Shown here: positions 45,701-57,845 of the stretch, piece after piece
Numbering within the stretch: the stretch's first letter is position 1
Layout of the letters: each line of letters begins with the position of its first letter
DNA from: Siphonodentalium dalli
Lineage: Eukaryota; Mollusca; Scaphopoda; Gadilida; Siphonodentaliidae
Assembly (NCBI GenBank): GCA_032622095.1
Contig: CP136069.1
Span: 81,056,958 to 81,120,957, forward strand
DNA: 64,000 nt
Direction of reading: 5' to 3'
The notes under the pieces: model-generated
Databases searched by the model: none
What the model was told of the DNA's origin: nothing
Seen by the model: the letters and a program-made list of their open reading frames with translations, nothing else
Translations under genes and position numbers: made by a program

Positions 45701-46172
45701 AAAAGCCCACTTAATTTTCGAACCCCCAGATCACATATATAAAATATATGCCATATTATATACCATTTGAAAGAGGAAGCTCCAAAACATTGCATTATCA
45801 ACTTATCCTGTGTAATAAACTGTGAACATGTTGTTTTTGTTGAGTTACCAATGCGTATTTGTCATCAAGATTGCAGTAAAAAGTGGATTATTTTCAATAA
45901 CTCTATATCTTAAAGACAGAGATATTCCCCTTCCATTGAAAATACATCTATAGTTTGAATTCTGTTGCATTCTGGGAGCCAAAACGGAGGAATCTTTCTA
46001 TGATTTCAGCTGTTTTCTATTTCTCTATGGGCATCTTCTGAGACACAGATGTTTCAAATGGTGATGAATTATAGTATTTTAATAATATTTTATGGCATAG
46101 ATTAATACTAAAACCGTATATCAAGTCACTATAAAAAATAATCGGTGACTCGAAAATTAAGTGGGCCTTTAA
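45701..46172. mobile_element. ~470-bp TIR MITE
   Basis: Left end AAAAGCCCACTTAATTTTCGA, right end TCGAAAATTAAGTGGGCCTTT, a ~20-base inverted repeat. The flanks (GTAA left, TTTAA right) could be a degraded TTAA. The two minus-strand frames here (45577-45801, 46017-46253) only traverse the ends. Confidence 0.7.
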
Positions 46173-47745
46173 TGAACTTGTCGATACAATAATGGTGTGT
46201 CGTCGAAGAAAATTAGAACTAGAAGCACAGCCACGAGTTATATACTTATCCATTGGCGTGTCGTGTCAACAAACCCATTAACATCCTTTAATTGTCGTTA
46301 TGTTTGTCCCATATGGACTCCGTTATTACGCCACACGTGGTGTAAGTTGTTTTAAAGTTTTTCATATCGCCTGTATCACTGTATCACTGTGTGAAAATTA
46401 TGTTTTGTACCCTGGCTCAATCGTACCGATATGCTCCGTTGGTTCAGCGTGCCGGGATGAAGATAATTAGTAGATTGTGTTTATCACAGAATGCGTTAAC
46501 TGCCAAACTCCATTAAGCGCCATCTACACTATCGCTCCGAAACAATGAGATACATCTGTCTGGAGTTTGGTTAACTGCTTCGCCTTTGGCTTTGAACGAC
46601 TTGTATTAATCGAATAATAAAAATGAAGTTAGTTTGCCGTATCGTAATCAGGATGGACTTTATTTTACCTACGGACTGTCCATTCTTGAAAGTGCAGCCT
46701 ACTCGTATAGTAAAACTGGGAACTATGCTTGATTCATATCAAGGCGACATCCAGTCGCGGGATGTTGGCCAGTTTCTGTGCCGATGCCACGGGCGTACAC
46801 TGGCGATGGCGGGGTTGTTGACGGGGGTGTCAGGCGTGCAAATGTAGAGTGACATATTAGCATTAACTTTTACTATTATAACAATTAATTGAGTTCGTGT
46901 GTCTGTCAGGCAAAAGGCGACAAAACGACTGAACCCCTCTGAAAATGTGTAAATGGTGTCATAGCATGCACGTAACCCGGGGATTAAGGGCGCTAATAAT
47001 GTTTATAACTTTTGCTATAAATTATATATGCGATCAAACGGACGGGCATGCAGATCGCCAGATGTTTTAAAAAATTATCATTTATTTTTAAATTTGGGAA
47101 TAGATTTTTAAAACTTGTTTTGCTTTATTCTATTTTATGGATGTTAGTTTTGAAGACTATCATAATATTTAAGGAAGAGGCAGTCCTGTCAACACATTTG
47201 GTATTTTGAAAAAATAGTGATTTTGAAGCCATTTTCACGAAGCTTGGTATTATTTCTTTAAAATGGGGAATGTGACCTAAAAATAATATAATAAAAAAAA
47301 TCCCAGACCCCTGTGTCTTATATATATGTACTTTTAGTATTATGACCAATTTGTGCCAGGGGCCGGTGGTTGTACTATTCATGTGTGTTTCCGAATACGT
47401 TGATCGAATAAATAGGATTATCATTAGTTGTGGCTGAGACATGAGAAGCTACATAATTTTATATGTAATTGCCACGGGTGTAATATGTTCTTGTCCAATG
47501 GGGGATTGCATTATGGGTAATTAGGTAGAGTCGTAAATGACTCAATCTTACCGATAGAGTCACGTACATTACTTTCCTTTGAAATTTCAACACGCGTCTC
47601 AGTCATTACATACCACACAGCAGAGTCATGTGTTGGGTTCTCTTCGCTTTCACATTTGGAATCGCCGCCATTACTTTCCTTTGCAATTTCATCATGCGCT
47701 TCAGTCAATGCATGTCCCAAGAGATTCTGTCCTTTCTGACCTGGT
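46173..47745. other. Noncoding spacer
   Basis: No gene or repeat family recognised. The 74-codon frame at 46623-46847 has no supported homology. Confidence 0.45.
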
Positions 47746-48032
47746 TACTAGGGGGTACTTTTATCAGGGGGTGTTTTGGACGGGTCAAATCGTGACCCCG
47801 ACCTAACCTTGACCTTCGAAATGGTCAATTCAAGGTCAAATCGGGTAAAACGGACGGATTTCGACGAAATTTGATACCTAGGGATACTTTTCTCCGGGGA
47901 GTGTTTTGGACGGGTCAAATCATGACCCCGACCTAATCTTGACTTTCAAAATAGTCAATTCAAGGTCAAATCGCGCCTTTCGCCGGAAATCAGATGGGAA
48001 ACGGCCCGAACGAAGTCGGGCCCACCAGCTAG
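47746..48032 (+). mobile_element. 5'-truncated Helitron fragment
   Basis: Ends CCACCAGCTAG before a T, with a hairpin GCCCGA-ACGAAG-TCGGGC seven bases upstream. Contains two copies of a ~115-base phrase (GTGTTTTGGACGGGTCAAAT ... AATTCAAGGTCAAA) also found in Helitron D. The 5' TCTAATAT end is absent. Confidence 0.75.
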
Positions 48033-50861
48033 TGTATTAAAAAAGACAGCTTGAAGAATGTAATGTATAACACGAGAAACGGGGAAAACTTGATATATGG
48101 AAGTATCCAAATTTCCCACATGGGATTTGAAAGCTAGTTTATATCATATTATTATTTCTATTTATGGCTAATAATGTGATCTTGGTGGCGTTACCATTTC
48201 TGACTATGGTTTTCTTGTGTATATATATATATGTACTGTTTGTTGTATACCTGCATGGTGCGAAGGCAGAACTTTGGAGCAGTCGCTTCAATACTTGAGT
48301 CGTTATTTCGTTGGAATCCAGATTCAGAATACGAAACCGATTACAGGGGCGGGACTAATTCCCGATTCTAGGTCAGATTTTTAAATCCACGTGGTCTCCG
48401 ATACTATGTTTAATGTTCTCCCAGCGTCAAACATGGCTCATGTATTTGACACAAGTATAATTTGTATCTTATATTTATAACGTTCATGTTTGTTGCGAAA
48501 GTCATGCTTTTCTTCTATGTGTATATGTGTATATACATGGCACCTAATTAGCTGGCAATCCAACTTAATCGCATCTTTTTTTCAAGTTAAAGTGTGTTTA
48601 TTGATGAGGGCAAGCATTTCTAACAGCTCTAGGTATCCTGAATCAAATTCCGAAAATATTGTGGAGAACACACGAAACTTGTCAGTTGTACATGGACGTG
48701 GCGACAGGGGCCGGTTGGGGTGTCTCGACCCCCCCCCCCCCGAACATTGGTACAATTTTCTTAGCTGTGCAGTCATTCATACGTGAGGAAAATCAGGATT
48801 CTTTTGACTAACTGTTCCAAATAATGATACGTACAGGCCAGCAAACGCAACAAACAAACAAACCCGATTAAAAAAAATACACATACAAACTTATGACTAA
48901 CTCGGGGGATGGGTGACCGGTGATCTGTATATATGTTCAACTTGTTTTGGTAGTCATGTTGCTTTGCCATTACTAATTTTTTTTTTCAGTGCAATAACAT
49001 ATGGGAGAGGGGGACCCTTAAGTGAGTCAGCACAGTCCTCCAATCCCATTGACTGTATAAACAATTGTATGTGTTATATACCATGTGTTATCTAAATTTG
49101 ACAAATATTTGAAATAAATATGTTTAAACTAAACTTTGGTACATTTCCAGCAGTTGGAAATTGCATGCATGACACAACATTAGTTGGACATTAATTTGAC
49201 ACCATATATAGGTTGGAATTGTTCTCATTGTTTGATTTTTTCAACCAGTAAAAGTTGGTCATTTTCCAATCTTAGTGTGTGTTAGGTTGGATATTTCCAA
49301 GGTGGTGCAAATGGAATTCTGCGAACCTGTGAAATTGATGTTTGGTTCAAGGGGTGGGGTGCTGTTGGCTGGAAATTTGAGGAAACCTCTAGCCACGTCC
49401 GTAGAACTTGTAAGTGTGGGTACTTAATCAATAAATTGACTGACATTTCCACTATATAGTCCTGAGATCCTAGAGTAAGCTTCACATTTGTGTTTGTGTG
49501 ATTGGGAGATGCAGTTCACGTGCGATCACAAGACCACAACATTAGCTTCATGAGCAAAGCTTTATTTTCCAACTTATGTACAGCACGTTGGTCAAAACAT
49601 GACTGTGTTTCTGCATTATACAGAGACTATTGTGCAAAACGACTGCATTTAACGAAACAAAACATTTTAAATATGAAATTGCTATCAGACTAGATAGTAC
49701 ATACGTGTATCTGATAATCCATCGATATCATATAATCCTACTATTTTTGAATAAGAAGTAACAGTATAATAACGAACAAAGCAGAAGACATATCCATGAA
49801 GGTTCGCGTGAATTCGGTCAATGGTGACGTATCCGCCGTATTTGAAATCGACATGCGTTCGGGCGATATTTTATGGATGGAATTATGAAATGGACATATG
49901 AAAGTGACAATGAAATCGACAATGATTTGCTTCGCCATCAACCGAAGTGCTCCTCCAGCGTTACTATCAATAACATTGTTATTTGGCTAATTTCAGTAAC
50001 ATTCTCCCAGTTTACACTAGATAAAACAAATTTTTCTCCGCATTTAAAATTCTTTGATATAGATCGCTTATATTCTGCAATAATTTGTACACAAGAGACG
50101 GACTCTTATGTTTTATTGTGTTTTTAAACTCCGAGGTGGTGAAATCTAGGTTTGTTTACATTACGAACGTTTGAGTCCGTAATCTGAATCATAATCTGAA
50201 TCTGGATTACGACGAAATAACGATTGATTATGATTACGGTCTGTTCGTTTACTGATTCTGGTCTGTTCGTTTACCGAACCACGTCGTATGGGGACTAATC
50301 CGTAATCTGAATCTGGATTCTCCCACCAAATAACGACTCTGGGAGAGGTTTGTGATGATATACTTAAGAAATGAATGTGTACAGTGGGTGAGTGTTTTAT
50401 TGGCGGTACGGCGCTGTGGTCGTTGGTGCACATTGTGTGAACCGCCAAGCGGTTCTCGCTAAATGTACCCACAATAAACACAACACCGTGTCCCACAATA
50501 ACAAACACCCATGCACTACATTCATTTCTTATATTTATATAGTTTTTTATTATTATTTATTCCCATAATAAAATCTGAGTGTATTCTTATCTATTTTCAC
50601 ATAATATGCCGATAATTTGAGACTAGTACACACAGCACATTAAGTAAGCCCAATATAAGATTTCTAAGCACATAGCAACGATAATGTAATCGATATAAAT
50701 AACTGGCTTCAAATGAAATTCCACTGAATTCCAATAATTCTGCTGACCGCTTTTAATGATTAGGTTAGATTAGGTCAACAATTTTTTATGTCGTGTTCGT
50801 GTTACGGTATGTGTGTTATTTGGGGTATGAAACGGGTGGCCCAATTGGCAGTTGACCCTGT
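48033..50861. other. Noncoding spacer
   Basis: No supported gene. It includes the second copy of the tail repeat at 49046-49126 and a cluster of short CGTAATCTGAATC(T) repeats at ~50175-50320. The overlapping minus frames at 50161-50508 are built on those repeats. A C-run lies at ~48730. Confidence 0.45.
49046..49126. repeat. Dispersed repeat tail, copy 2
   Basis: Matches 8752-8832 in order and spacing (CCATTGACTGTATAAA ... TATGTGTTATAT ... AAATTTGACAAATA). Confidence 0.55.
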
Positions 50862-50930
50862 GCCAATGCATTCTCTTATGTATGCGAGTCGACCATAGGT
50901 CGCCTCGCATATATAAGAGAATGCATTGGC
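50862..50930. mobile_element. 69-bp hairpin MITE, copy 2 (inverted)
   Basis: Same palindrome as 32400-32468 but in opposite orientation: preceded by CCCTGT and followed by CTAACAATTTTTTAT. Outer stem intact; one internal G for A change (CTTATGTATGC). Confidence 0.9.
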
Positions 50931-51149
50931 CTAACAATTTTTTATCATTTTTTTTAAATAAATGTTTCTGACAATTTTTAGGACATAAAATAAAAAAACA
51001 TCCATTACCCTGCAGGGAGCCCCACACATATACAGAAGCATATATATGAGTGTCGTCTGCTCATGTTTGTCTGGGGCTCTGTATGGGTCAAATTATAAAA
51101 TTGTTAAAGAATACAAGAAAAAATTATTAAAATTGTAAAAAATTGTTAG

Positions 51150-51218
51150 GCCAATGCATTCTCTTATATATGCGAGGCGACCTATGATCGACTCGCATAT
51201 ATAAGAGAATGCATTGGC
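51150..51218. mobile_element. 69-bp hairpin MITE, copy 3
   Basis: Same 69-base palindrome, preceded by the shared TTAAAATTGTAAAAAATTGT tract and TTAG, followed by ACAGGG. One change in the inner stem (ATGATCG). With copy 2 it forms an inverted pair only ~220 bases apart. Confidence 0.92.
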
Positions 51219-52299
51219 ACAGGGTAAAAAAAATCCCGACTTCCGACTGGATTTGATATGGCGGGTCACATATTACAAACCATTTCTAAATGGGCGTATA
51301 AATATCAGTAAATATTGCGATGTGACATGCGGTTATGACAGGCATTTTAGATCTTGCTATTAATCTCTCATCTGGCTTCTAAATCGCAGGTAGAGATCAC
51401 ATACCACCAGATCAAAACCTGATAACGTTTTGATCTTTGCATGGCGGAAAACTGTATTAGATTAAATCAATAACGCAGGTAATATAATTACCAACTAATA
51501 GCTGTTCTTCAATTTATTTTATAATATAGGTGAAGGTCCAATTAAGCTTGAGAGTGCATGTGTGATTTGTGGGTCTTTTATAAAATAAGTCGTTCGCTCA
51601 AATTGAGCACGCTTGCGATCGGCAAATGTGTAAATACAATATATGATCACGTTTATAGTTGTTGGTTGAGATTTCTTGATTGCAAATGCTGTTTGAACTA
51701 GAATAAGTATGCAGTGGACAGAACCTCGCGTGCAAGAATACTTTGCGGTATAACCAGCATTCTCTTGTTGATAATATAAGATACAATTTTAACAGAGAAC
51801 TTACCAAATAGACCATCCGTCTCTATATGAGCTCATCCAAAGAATATCAAGATAAATTCAGTGTGTGCACATGATTGTGGCGTCTTTGGAGACTCGGATA
51901 TAAAAGATTGACCGCCTGATATCGTTTCTTCGCAAGCGTGTCGATAAAACTCCAGTCGGAAGGCTATTAAATTAACCAAAGCGCCATCCAGTTTAACATA
52001 GAACAAACGAAGCGACTGAGTTAGTAACATGCTTACGGCGGTCAGTTCAACAACATCGTGAGCCTGACAGTTGTTACAAATCACCTGCTGTCCACTATTT
52101 CCAGCTGTAGACATTTTATGAATATACGACGAGTTCAATTTGAATTTTAAGTTTTTTCCTTACGTGTGACATGTACTTGAGAATTGTTCGTGGAATTAAA
52201 TTTGAAGTTTATGGATTTCGCGTATTTAGGCATTTACATTATGTAAATGTCACATATTTTAGGTACATGGAAAATACGTGATATTGCTATATCTGTAAA
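51219..52299. other. Noncoding spacer
   Basis: No gene or repeat could be supported; frames at 51598-51816 and 51833-52138 have no recognisable domain. Confidence 0.45.
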
Positions 52300-52309
52300 C
52301 GTCACTTAT

Positions 52310-52640
52310 CGTGTATATATAAATTTGTTGGAAATCGGCGACTAAACAAATTCCTATCATATTTAGTTCCCCTCCCCATCTCTCATCCAGGCGGCGCCAA
52401 CTTTAAATCACACGATTAAATTCCTCGTATAATGGAGAAGAATTTGGAAATCGGCGCTAAAATATGTTTTATCAATATTGCTGCCCTCTCCCCTTTAGTG
52501 CACCCCTGACTCAAATGACGCAACTTTGACAGCTTTAGTTCTATACCATTAGACACCTAATATCATGCAGCTGATTATGTATAAGTTGTGTGGTAATTGG
52601 CGACTATACTAAGTCTTATCAAATTTAGTGCACCTACGAT
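52310..52640 (+). repeat. ~290-bp dimeric repeat, second block
   Basis: About one dimer plus of the family at 41250-42960 (GGAAATCGGCGACTAAACAA; ATGGAGAAGAAT; GGAAATCGGCGCTAAAAT). Confidence 0.8.
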
Positions 52641-53006
52641 CTAGATGGTAACAAAGTGGTCTAACAGGGTAACTGTTTATGAGGAAGATAATGGTGCGTG
52701 TTAGAAAATTTTAAAGTGACGCTGTTGTTGTCATGGGCAGAAAAGGACAGGGGCAGCTAAATGTTTTTTGTCGGCGATTTTCACTAAACTTATACACAAT
52801 CATCCCCATTATATTATATATATATCTTTATTTCCTCCATTAATGAAGAGTTCTACAACATATGTACAAGTTCACAGACAGTTATACAATGTGTACAGCA
52901 CAAATAATAAGTCAGCAGATTAACATATTTTACATACAGAAACAGATGATAAACAATTTTAAGCACTCACACAAAAAACATATGCATACTGTGCGATATG
53001 CAGACA

Positions 53007-53178
<172 letters not shown>

Positions 53179-53365
53179 GCTATCGGGCATTCACATCGTT
53201 CAATTCAATTTTATAATAGTACCACAAACTAAGGCTAGCCTTGGTGAAAAAATGTACAGCAAAGTGACTGGAACAGTTTCCAATTTCTATTAATTTTGCC
53301 GGCATGTTTCCCAAGAAAATGGCCAGTAGCTGTGAGTTATTCAAGGAATCGAGAAAAATGAATGA

Positions 53366-54100
53366 TTATATCTGGAATGTGTTAAGGATATCGTACCAGA
53401 TCTCGTTCCTGAAGTTAGATATATGTATGTGTGAACAATCAATTATAATATGTTCGATAATGCAATGGTAATCTCTATTGCATAACAGACAGTGGTCGCT
53501 ATCCTTATATGCGGTATGCGCAAGTAATCTTGCGATCATTAGGAATGTAAATTTTTCCTGTGGATAGTGGCTACATGGGCGCCAGAGAAGTGATGGGCTG
53601 AGTTTTGTTTGAGTTAGACCAAACTGTGCTAAGTCACTGTCTGATTCAATAGATGATCGCCATTCGCATTCATCTTTTGTGTGTATTTCTGCGTTAACGG
53701 CATTTCTCCAAGACGATTTTGAAACGAAGACACCATGTTGCATAAAATGTTCAAGGTGTGCATACAAGTTATATTTATATAAAATTACAAGTATATCCGA
53801 TATAAATGACTTTGGATTGGCGTATATTCCCGACAGGTGATTATATAAACGCATCAGAAAGACAGTTTTAGCGGTTTTACATGTACTCATTCTGCATAAT
53901 GTCGAAAGTAAGCTCAGTTTCCTTGTGTCAATGAAAGATTCAAGTCCACCGCATCCCATAAGACCCTGTGCGATACACGTACGTGTTTGAGGTGGGAATC
54001 CCTGCATTTGTTTGAGACAGAATCTATGGGCCTTTTCTACATGTGCCCGTTCTGATGTGGTCATTCCCCATATGAGTTCGCTACCGTACAATGATACAAT
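53366..54100 (-). pseudogene. LINE ORF2 C-terminal region
   Basis: 241 codons, uninterrupted. Begins LYGSELIWGMTTSERAHVEK, then HRFCLKQMQGFPPQTRT, LMGCGGLESFIDTRKLSLL and a C-terminal Cys/His cluster CLLCNRDYHCIIEHIIIDCSH. This is the region after the RT domain in CR1/Nimb-like elements; the Cys/His part is the nucleic-acid-binding end. RT and endonuclease are missing. The intact frame suggests a younger copy than those at 31.3 and 40.3 kb. Confidence 0.82.
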
Positions 54101-54690
54101 TTATCAAATCTTGTGAATTAAAGACGCCAAATTGGTGCCATCTGGGGTGAGAGATAGACAGACATTCGCAAATATAGATATAGATAGATACAAATCAACG
54201 TTACAAGCAACAGTACGTATGTATAGCTATTTCACTGAGTAAACATGACGACGTTTAAATATTTATTTCTTATTTTAATCAGCCTCGTTTTCATTTTGTG
54301 GAAACTCATTGGTCAATACGTGTTCGTCGTAATCATTGGCTTCTTGTAACTCATATAGCTCCATTCCATAGAGACAAGTTTCAGTCTCGTTTGCCGTTGA
54401 TCCGTTTTGTGGAATAATTGGCTGCGTGCCGCTTCGTTCCACCATTGTCGTTTCCGATTGCTGCCTTTGAAAATGCGACGGGCGTCGCAGTGATCGCATG
54501 TATCTGAAGCGTGTAATAGATGCCTTGATTCTTTCGTGAATCTGGGGGATAATAAAAAGAGGATCTCTATTATAATGAGTCGCAATTCTATACGAAATAT
54601 ATTAACCGAGTGCACTAAATTCGATTCGATAGCTACTGTGATACGTGTGTCCGCAGCCAATATTCAAACTTTTGACAAAACCTCATATGT
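54101..54690. other. Noncoding spacer
   Basis: A short GATA-type run at ~54173-54195. The overlapping minus frames at 54275-54660 have no recognised domain; one reading includes a Gln/Ser-rich stretch only. Confidence 0.4.
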
Positions 54691-56393
54691 TTAACCCTTT
54701 CAGTGCCAGGGGCCGATCTCATCGGCCCTAATTTACGGTCTGTAAAATCGGCCCTAAAACATTTAAATATTTAAAAAAAAAAAACTCACCAAGTATTCAT
54801 AGTAATAATTTTGATGCCCATGAAAAACTTGAGATTCCCTGGCACTAAACCTACAAAATAAGTAGTCCAAGTCTTCTCGTACTAAAACTAGCTAAGATAT
54901 TGGGATGGAGATGCTGGTATTTAGTCCGAGATCGCGCGCATAGCCTTCTTATGACACGAGTTAAGCGTTAATGACCCGCTCAAATAAAACCACAATTATA
55001 TGAAATAAAATGTCACAATTGCGACAATAAACAGATATTTTCCGCAGAAGAGATTCTATTTGATCTGAAACCGACATCAGTTGTGAATTGAAAGCGGTAA
55101 TTTAATGCGAAAAGAGACATTTACCGCAATGTTTACAAATTTTTAAAATTATGCGAACTCAGTTGACCTCGCGAACTGTGTTCGGCATTTTCCGCTGAAA
55201 ATATTCCTTAGATTTTCGACTAACAACGCAAATTACGATGAATTCTCCATTGTAATCGTAATTATGTGTGTCAATAAATAAAAAACAAATAGATTAATTA
55301 AACATTGAAGATATAAATGTAATACATTAAATAAATTACGGGAATTACAACCCTCTCAAAGTTTAAAACAGTGTAAACACAACGAGCATTAGAATAAATA
55401 ATATGGTGCTACATTTCACCTACATTTGGTGGACTTCCACGAAATTAAGATATATACTAAGCGAACAGAGCAATATACTGCTCTTGTTAAGCACACACAA
55501 AATCAAACAAAATTTATATAAATTTTGAACCTTAAGTTTGAAAAGTCCCACTAATACGGAAGAACTATATTTCGAAACTGTGTGATTCGGTTCTCCGATT
55601 ATTTTATCAACACAAAAGTCAAAATGCACATGGATGAAAATCACACGCATGGCAAGTCAGACACAATAGTTCTAATTTGCTCCAATTTTGACAAGTTGCT
55701 TGCGAAAATTGTCAACAAAACTACCGTTCAATCCTCCATTATGTCATTAAGTTTTTAGTGCGGGAATTGTTCTCAAAGCACATAGGAAACAGGACTTTGG
55801 GGCGATCGGTTTTCGCCATTTTGTTCGGAAAACCCCGCGCTATATATATAGAAATGGAAACTAGAATACCCAGAACAAACTCCGGATTATGCCGAAGTTA
55901 TTCGGACCACTTCGGCTTTCAGTTAAAACGTAAACAAACAGAGAAGCGATGGCAATTAACCAGAATATTCTATGTGTAAATTAACATTAAAGTTAGATTA
56001 TTATACACCATTATGACCATAAGATGTCACTCTTTCCGATGTATATAGCATCACGTATTGATTTGCTAGGTAAATCCAGTAAAATACACAACAAATTTCC
56101 GCCACAAACCTTGGGCGTAAGTCGTGTCATAAGAGACCATACGGGACGAACTCGGACTAAATACCAGCATCTCGATCCCAATATCTTAGCTGGTTTTAGT
56201 ACGAGAAGACTTGGACTACAAAATAAGTAAATTATTAAAATTGTAAAAAATAATAGCAAATGATGAATAATTGTTAGGCCAATGCATTCTCTTATATATG
56301 CGAGGCGACCTATGGTCGACTCGCATATATAAGAGAATGCATTGGCACAGGGTATATGGGTTGATACAAAAATCGGACCTGGCACTCAAATAA
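54691..56393. mobile_element. piggyBac-like element with long inverted ends
   Basis: Left edge TTAACCCTTTCAGTGCCAGG. The right edge in reverse complement reads TTTATTTGAGTGCCAGGTCC, a partly decayed match. Subterminal arms of ~110 bases (54855-54968 and 56117-56228, marked by ACTAAATACCAGCATCTC and GTACGAGAAGACTTGGACTA) are clear inverted copies. A TTAA target and CCC terminus fit piggyBac. No transposase frame. The 69-bp hairpin MITE at 56278 is nested near the right end. Confidence 0.7.
56278..56346. mobile_element. 69-bp hairpin MITE, copy 4
   Basis: Identical in sequence to the palindrome at 32400-32468 as far as I can read. Preceded by ATTGTTAG and followed by ACAGGG. Nested inside the piggyBac-like element. 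Confidence 0.92.
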
Positions 56394-56699
56394 ACTTATA
56401 CATGAAATAGTCAGATAAATAGATTTGATCTGACAACTCAGCGCTCACTGTTCTACTATGTCAAAATAATTTTGATGAAACAAATGGGAATGAAGTCAAA
56501 TTTTATAAATCTAAAAATGAGAACATATTCTGAAAAAAACAATAAGTGATGAACTCATGAAACGTAGACAGAGTCATGTAAATCATAGTATGATTGAGAT
56601 GAAATATGTTAAATATAGCACATAATGTTCAACATCTTGTCAAAACGTTTTATGTTTGACCAAAACATAAACATACACCAAAACCCACACACCCTCACA

Positions 56700-56880
56700 T
56701 GTACTTGGCAGTAGAATAGGTAGGGCCACCATATCAAATCAAAGAACTAATTGTTTCAACCTTAGACTATAACCGTAAGATACCATAATGATCATGACAT
56801 GTGAGACAGAGTTTTAAAAAATGTATCAAAATAATTTTTCTGAAACACATGGAATGCAGACAATTATTTACATATCACAG
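56700..56880. repeat. Diverged direct repeat, copy 1
   Basis: Contains GGTAGGGCCACC, CAAAGAACTAATT, GACATGTGAGA and TTACATATCACAGTGAGAAT in the same order as 57665-57845 (GGTGCGGCC, CAAAGCACTAATT, GACATGTGAGA, TTACATATCACAGTGATAAT). The pair flanks the TTAA MITE copy 2. Confidence 0.65.
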
Positions 56881-57095
56881 TGAGAATGAGACTAAATTTA
56901 TTTTAAAAATTGCTCTGATGAAATATGTGATTTGCAATGAAAATGAGATGTATTCTGTATAAGACAAATTGCAGAAAACATTTTGATAAAACAACGAGAA
57001 TGAGATCAAATTCTGGATCAACATAAGTGATGGAACCCATGAAATGTAGGTAAATCATCTAATTCAGGTAAGGAATTAGATGAAATGTGTGTTAA

Positions 57096-57588
57096 AGGTA
57101 CGGTTGGCCTTGGTGGTGGGTATCCTGTGAAAATATTTCCACCCGTCAAAAACCGCCACAAACAGAAAGAACATCAAAATGTAGACAGACTTTGTCCGTA
57201 TACAAATAAGTAATATCGCATAAACAGTATGTTATGTCATATGTTTGACTATTGTTATGTAAACAAGAGCATAAAAAGTTACTTTTCTGGTGTTTGTTTA
57301 TATTATGATGGTAAACATAAAGAGCGTTATTTGTTGGTGAATTCCTGATATGGAACTTATAAAGAGCGTTTATGCCATCTGTGTGTGGTTAGCCAGTAGC
57401 ATTGTGCTATCTTCTGTAACACAATCAGGCTCTTGCTTAGGTAAAATATAGTAGGTCTTTATGATAACATGCTGTTTACGGGATGGTCATGGTTTATATG
57501 AACGAAACTGTATGCGTTTTAATGTTTTTCTGTTTACGGTGTTTGGAACAAATATGAATATTTTCGACAATTAAGGCCTCGCGTGCCT
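57096..57588. mobile_element. 493-bp TTAA MITE, copy 2 (inverted)
   Basis: Flanked by TTAA (57092-57095, 57589-57592). Reverse complement of 38026-38519 over its whole length with roughly 5-8% visible differences. Both ends are intact, so both copies inserted as complete units. Confidence 0.88.
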
Positions 57589-57664
57589 TTAAGTATGACA
57601 CCTTATGTTTATATTTAATCAAATTACACACACGCGAGCGCACACACACATACGCACACAGGGG

Positions 57665-57845
57665 ACTTGGAAGTTAAATAGGTGCGGCCTATCAACTCAA
57701 AGCACTAATTCTTTTTCCCCCAATATCCCACTGCAAAACTGAGACATCTTAAAGACTTGACATGTGAGATACGACATGTGAGAATGTATTAAAATAGGTT
57801 TGATGAAACGGATAGAATCCAGGAGAAATTTACATATCACAGTGA
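57665..57845. repeat. Diverged direct repeat, copy 2
   Basis: Partner of 56700-56880, offset ~965 bases. Preceded by a short CA-rich run (~57625-57660). Confidence 0.65.

Noticed and set aside
50161-50508. 115-codon minus-strand frame
   Set aside because: Overlaps short CGTAATCTGAATC repeats and a second frame; no recognisable domain.
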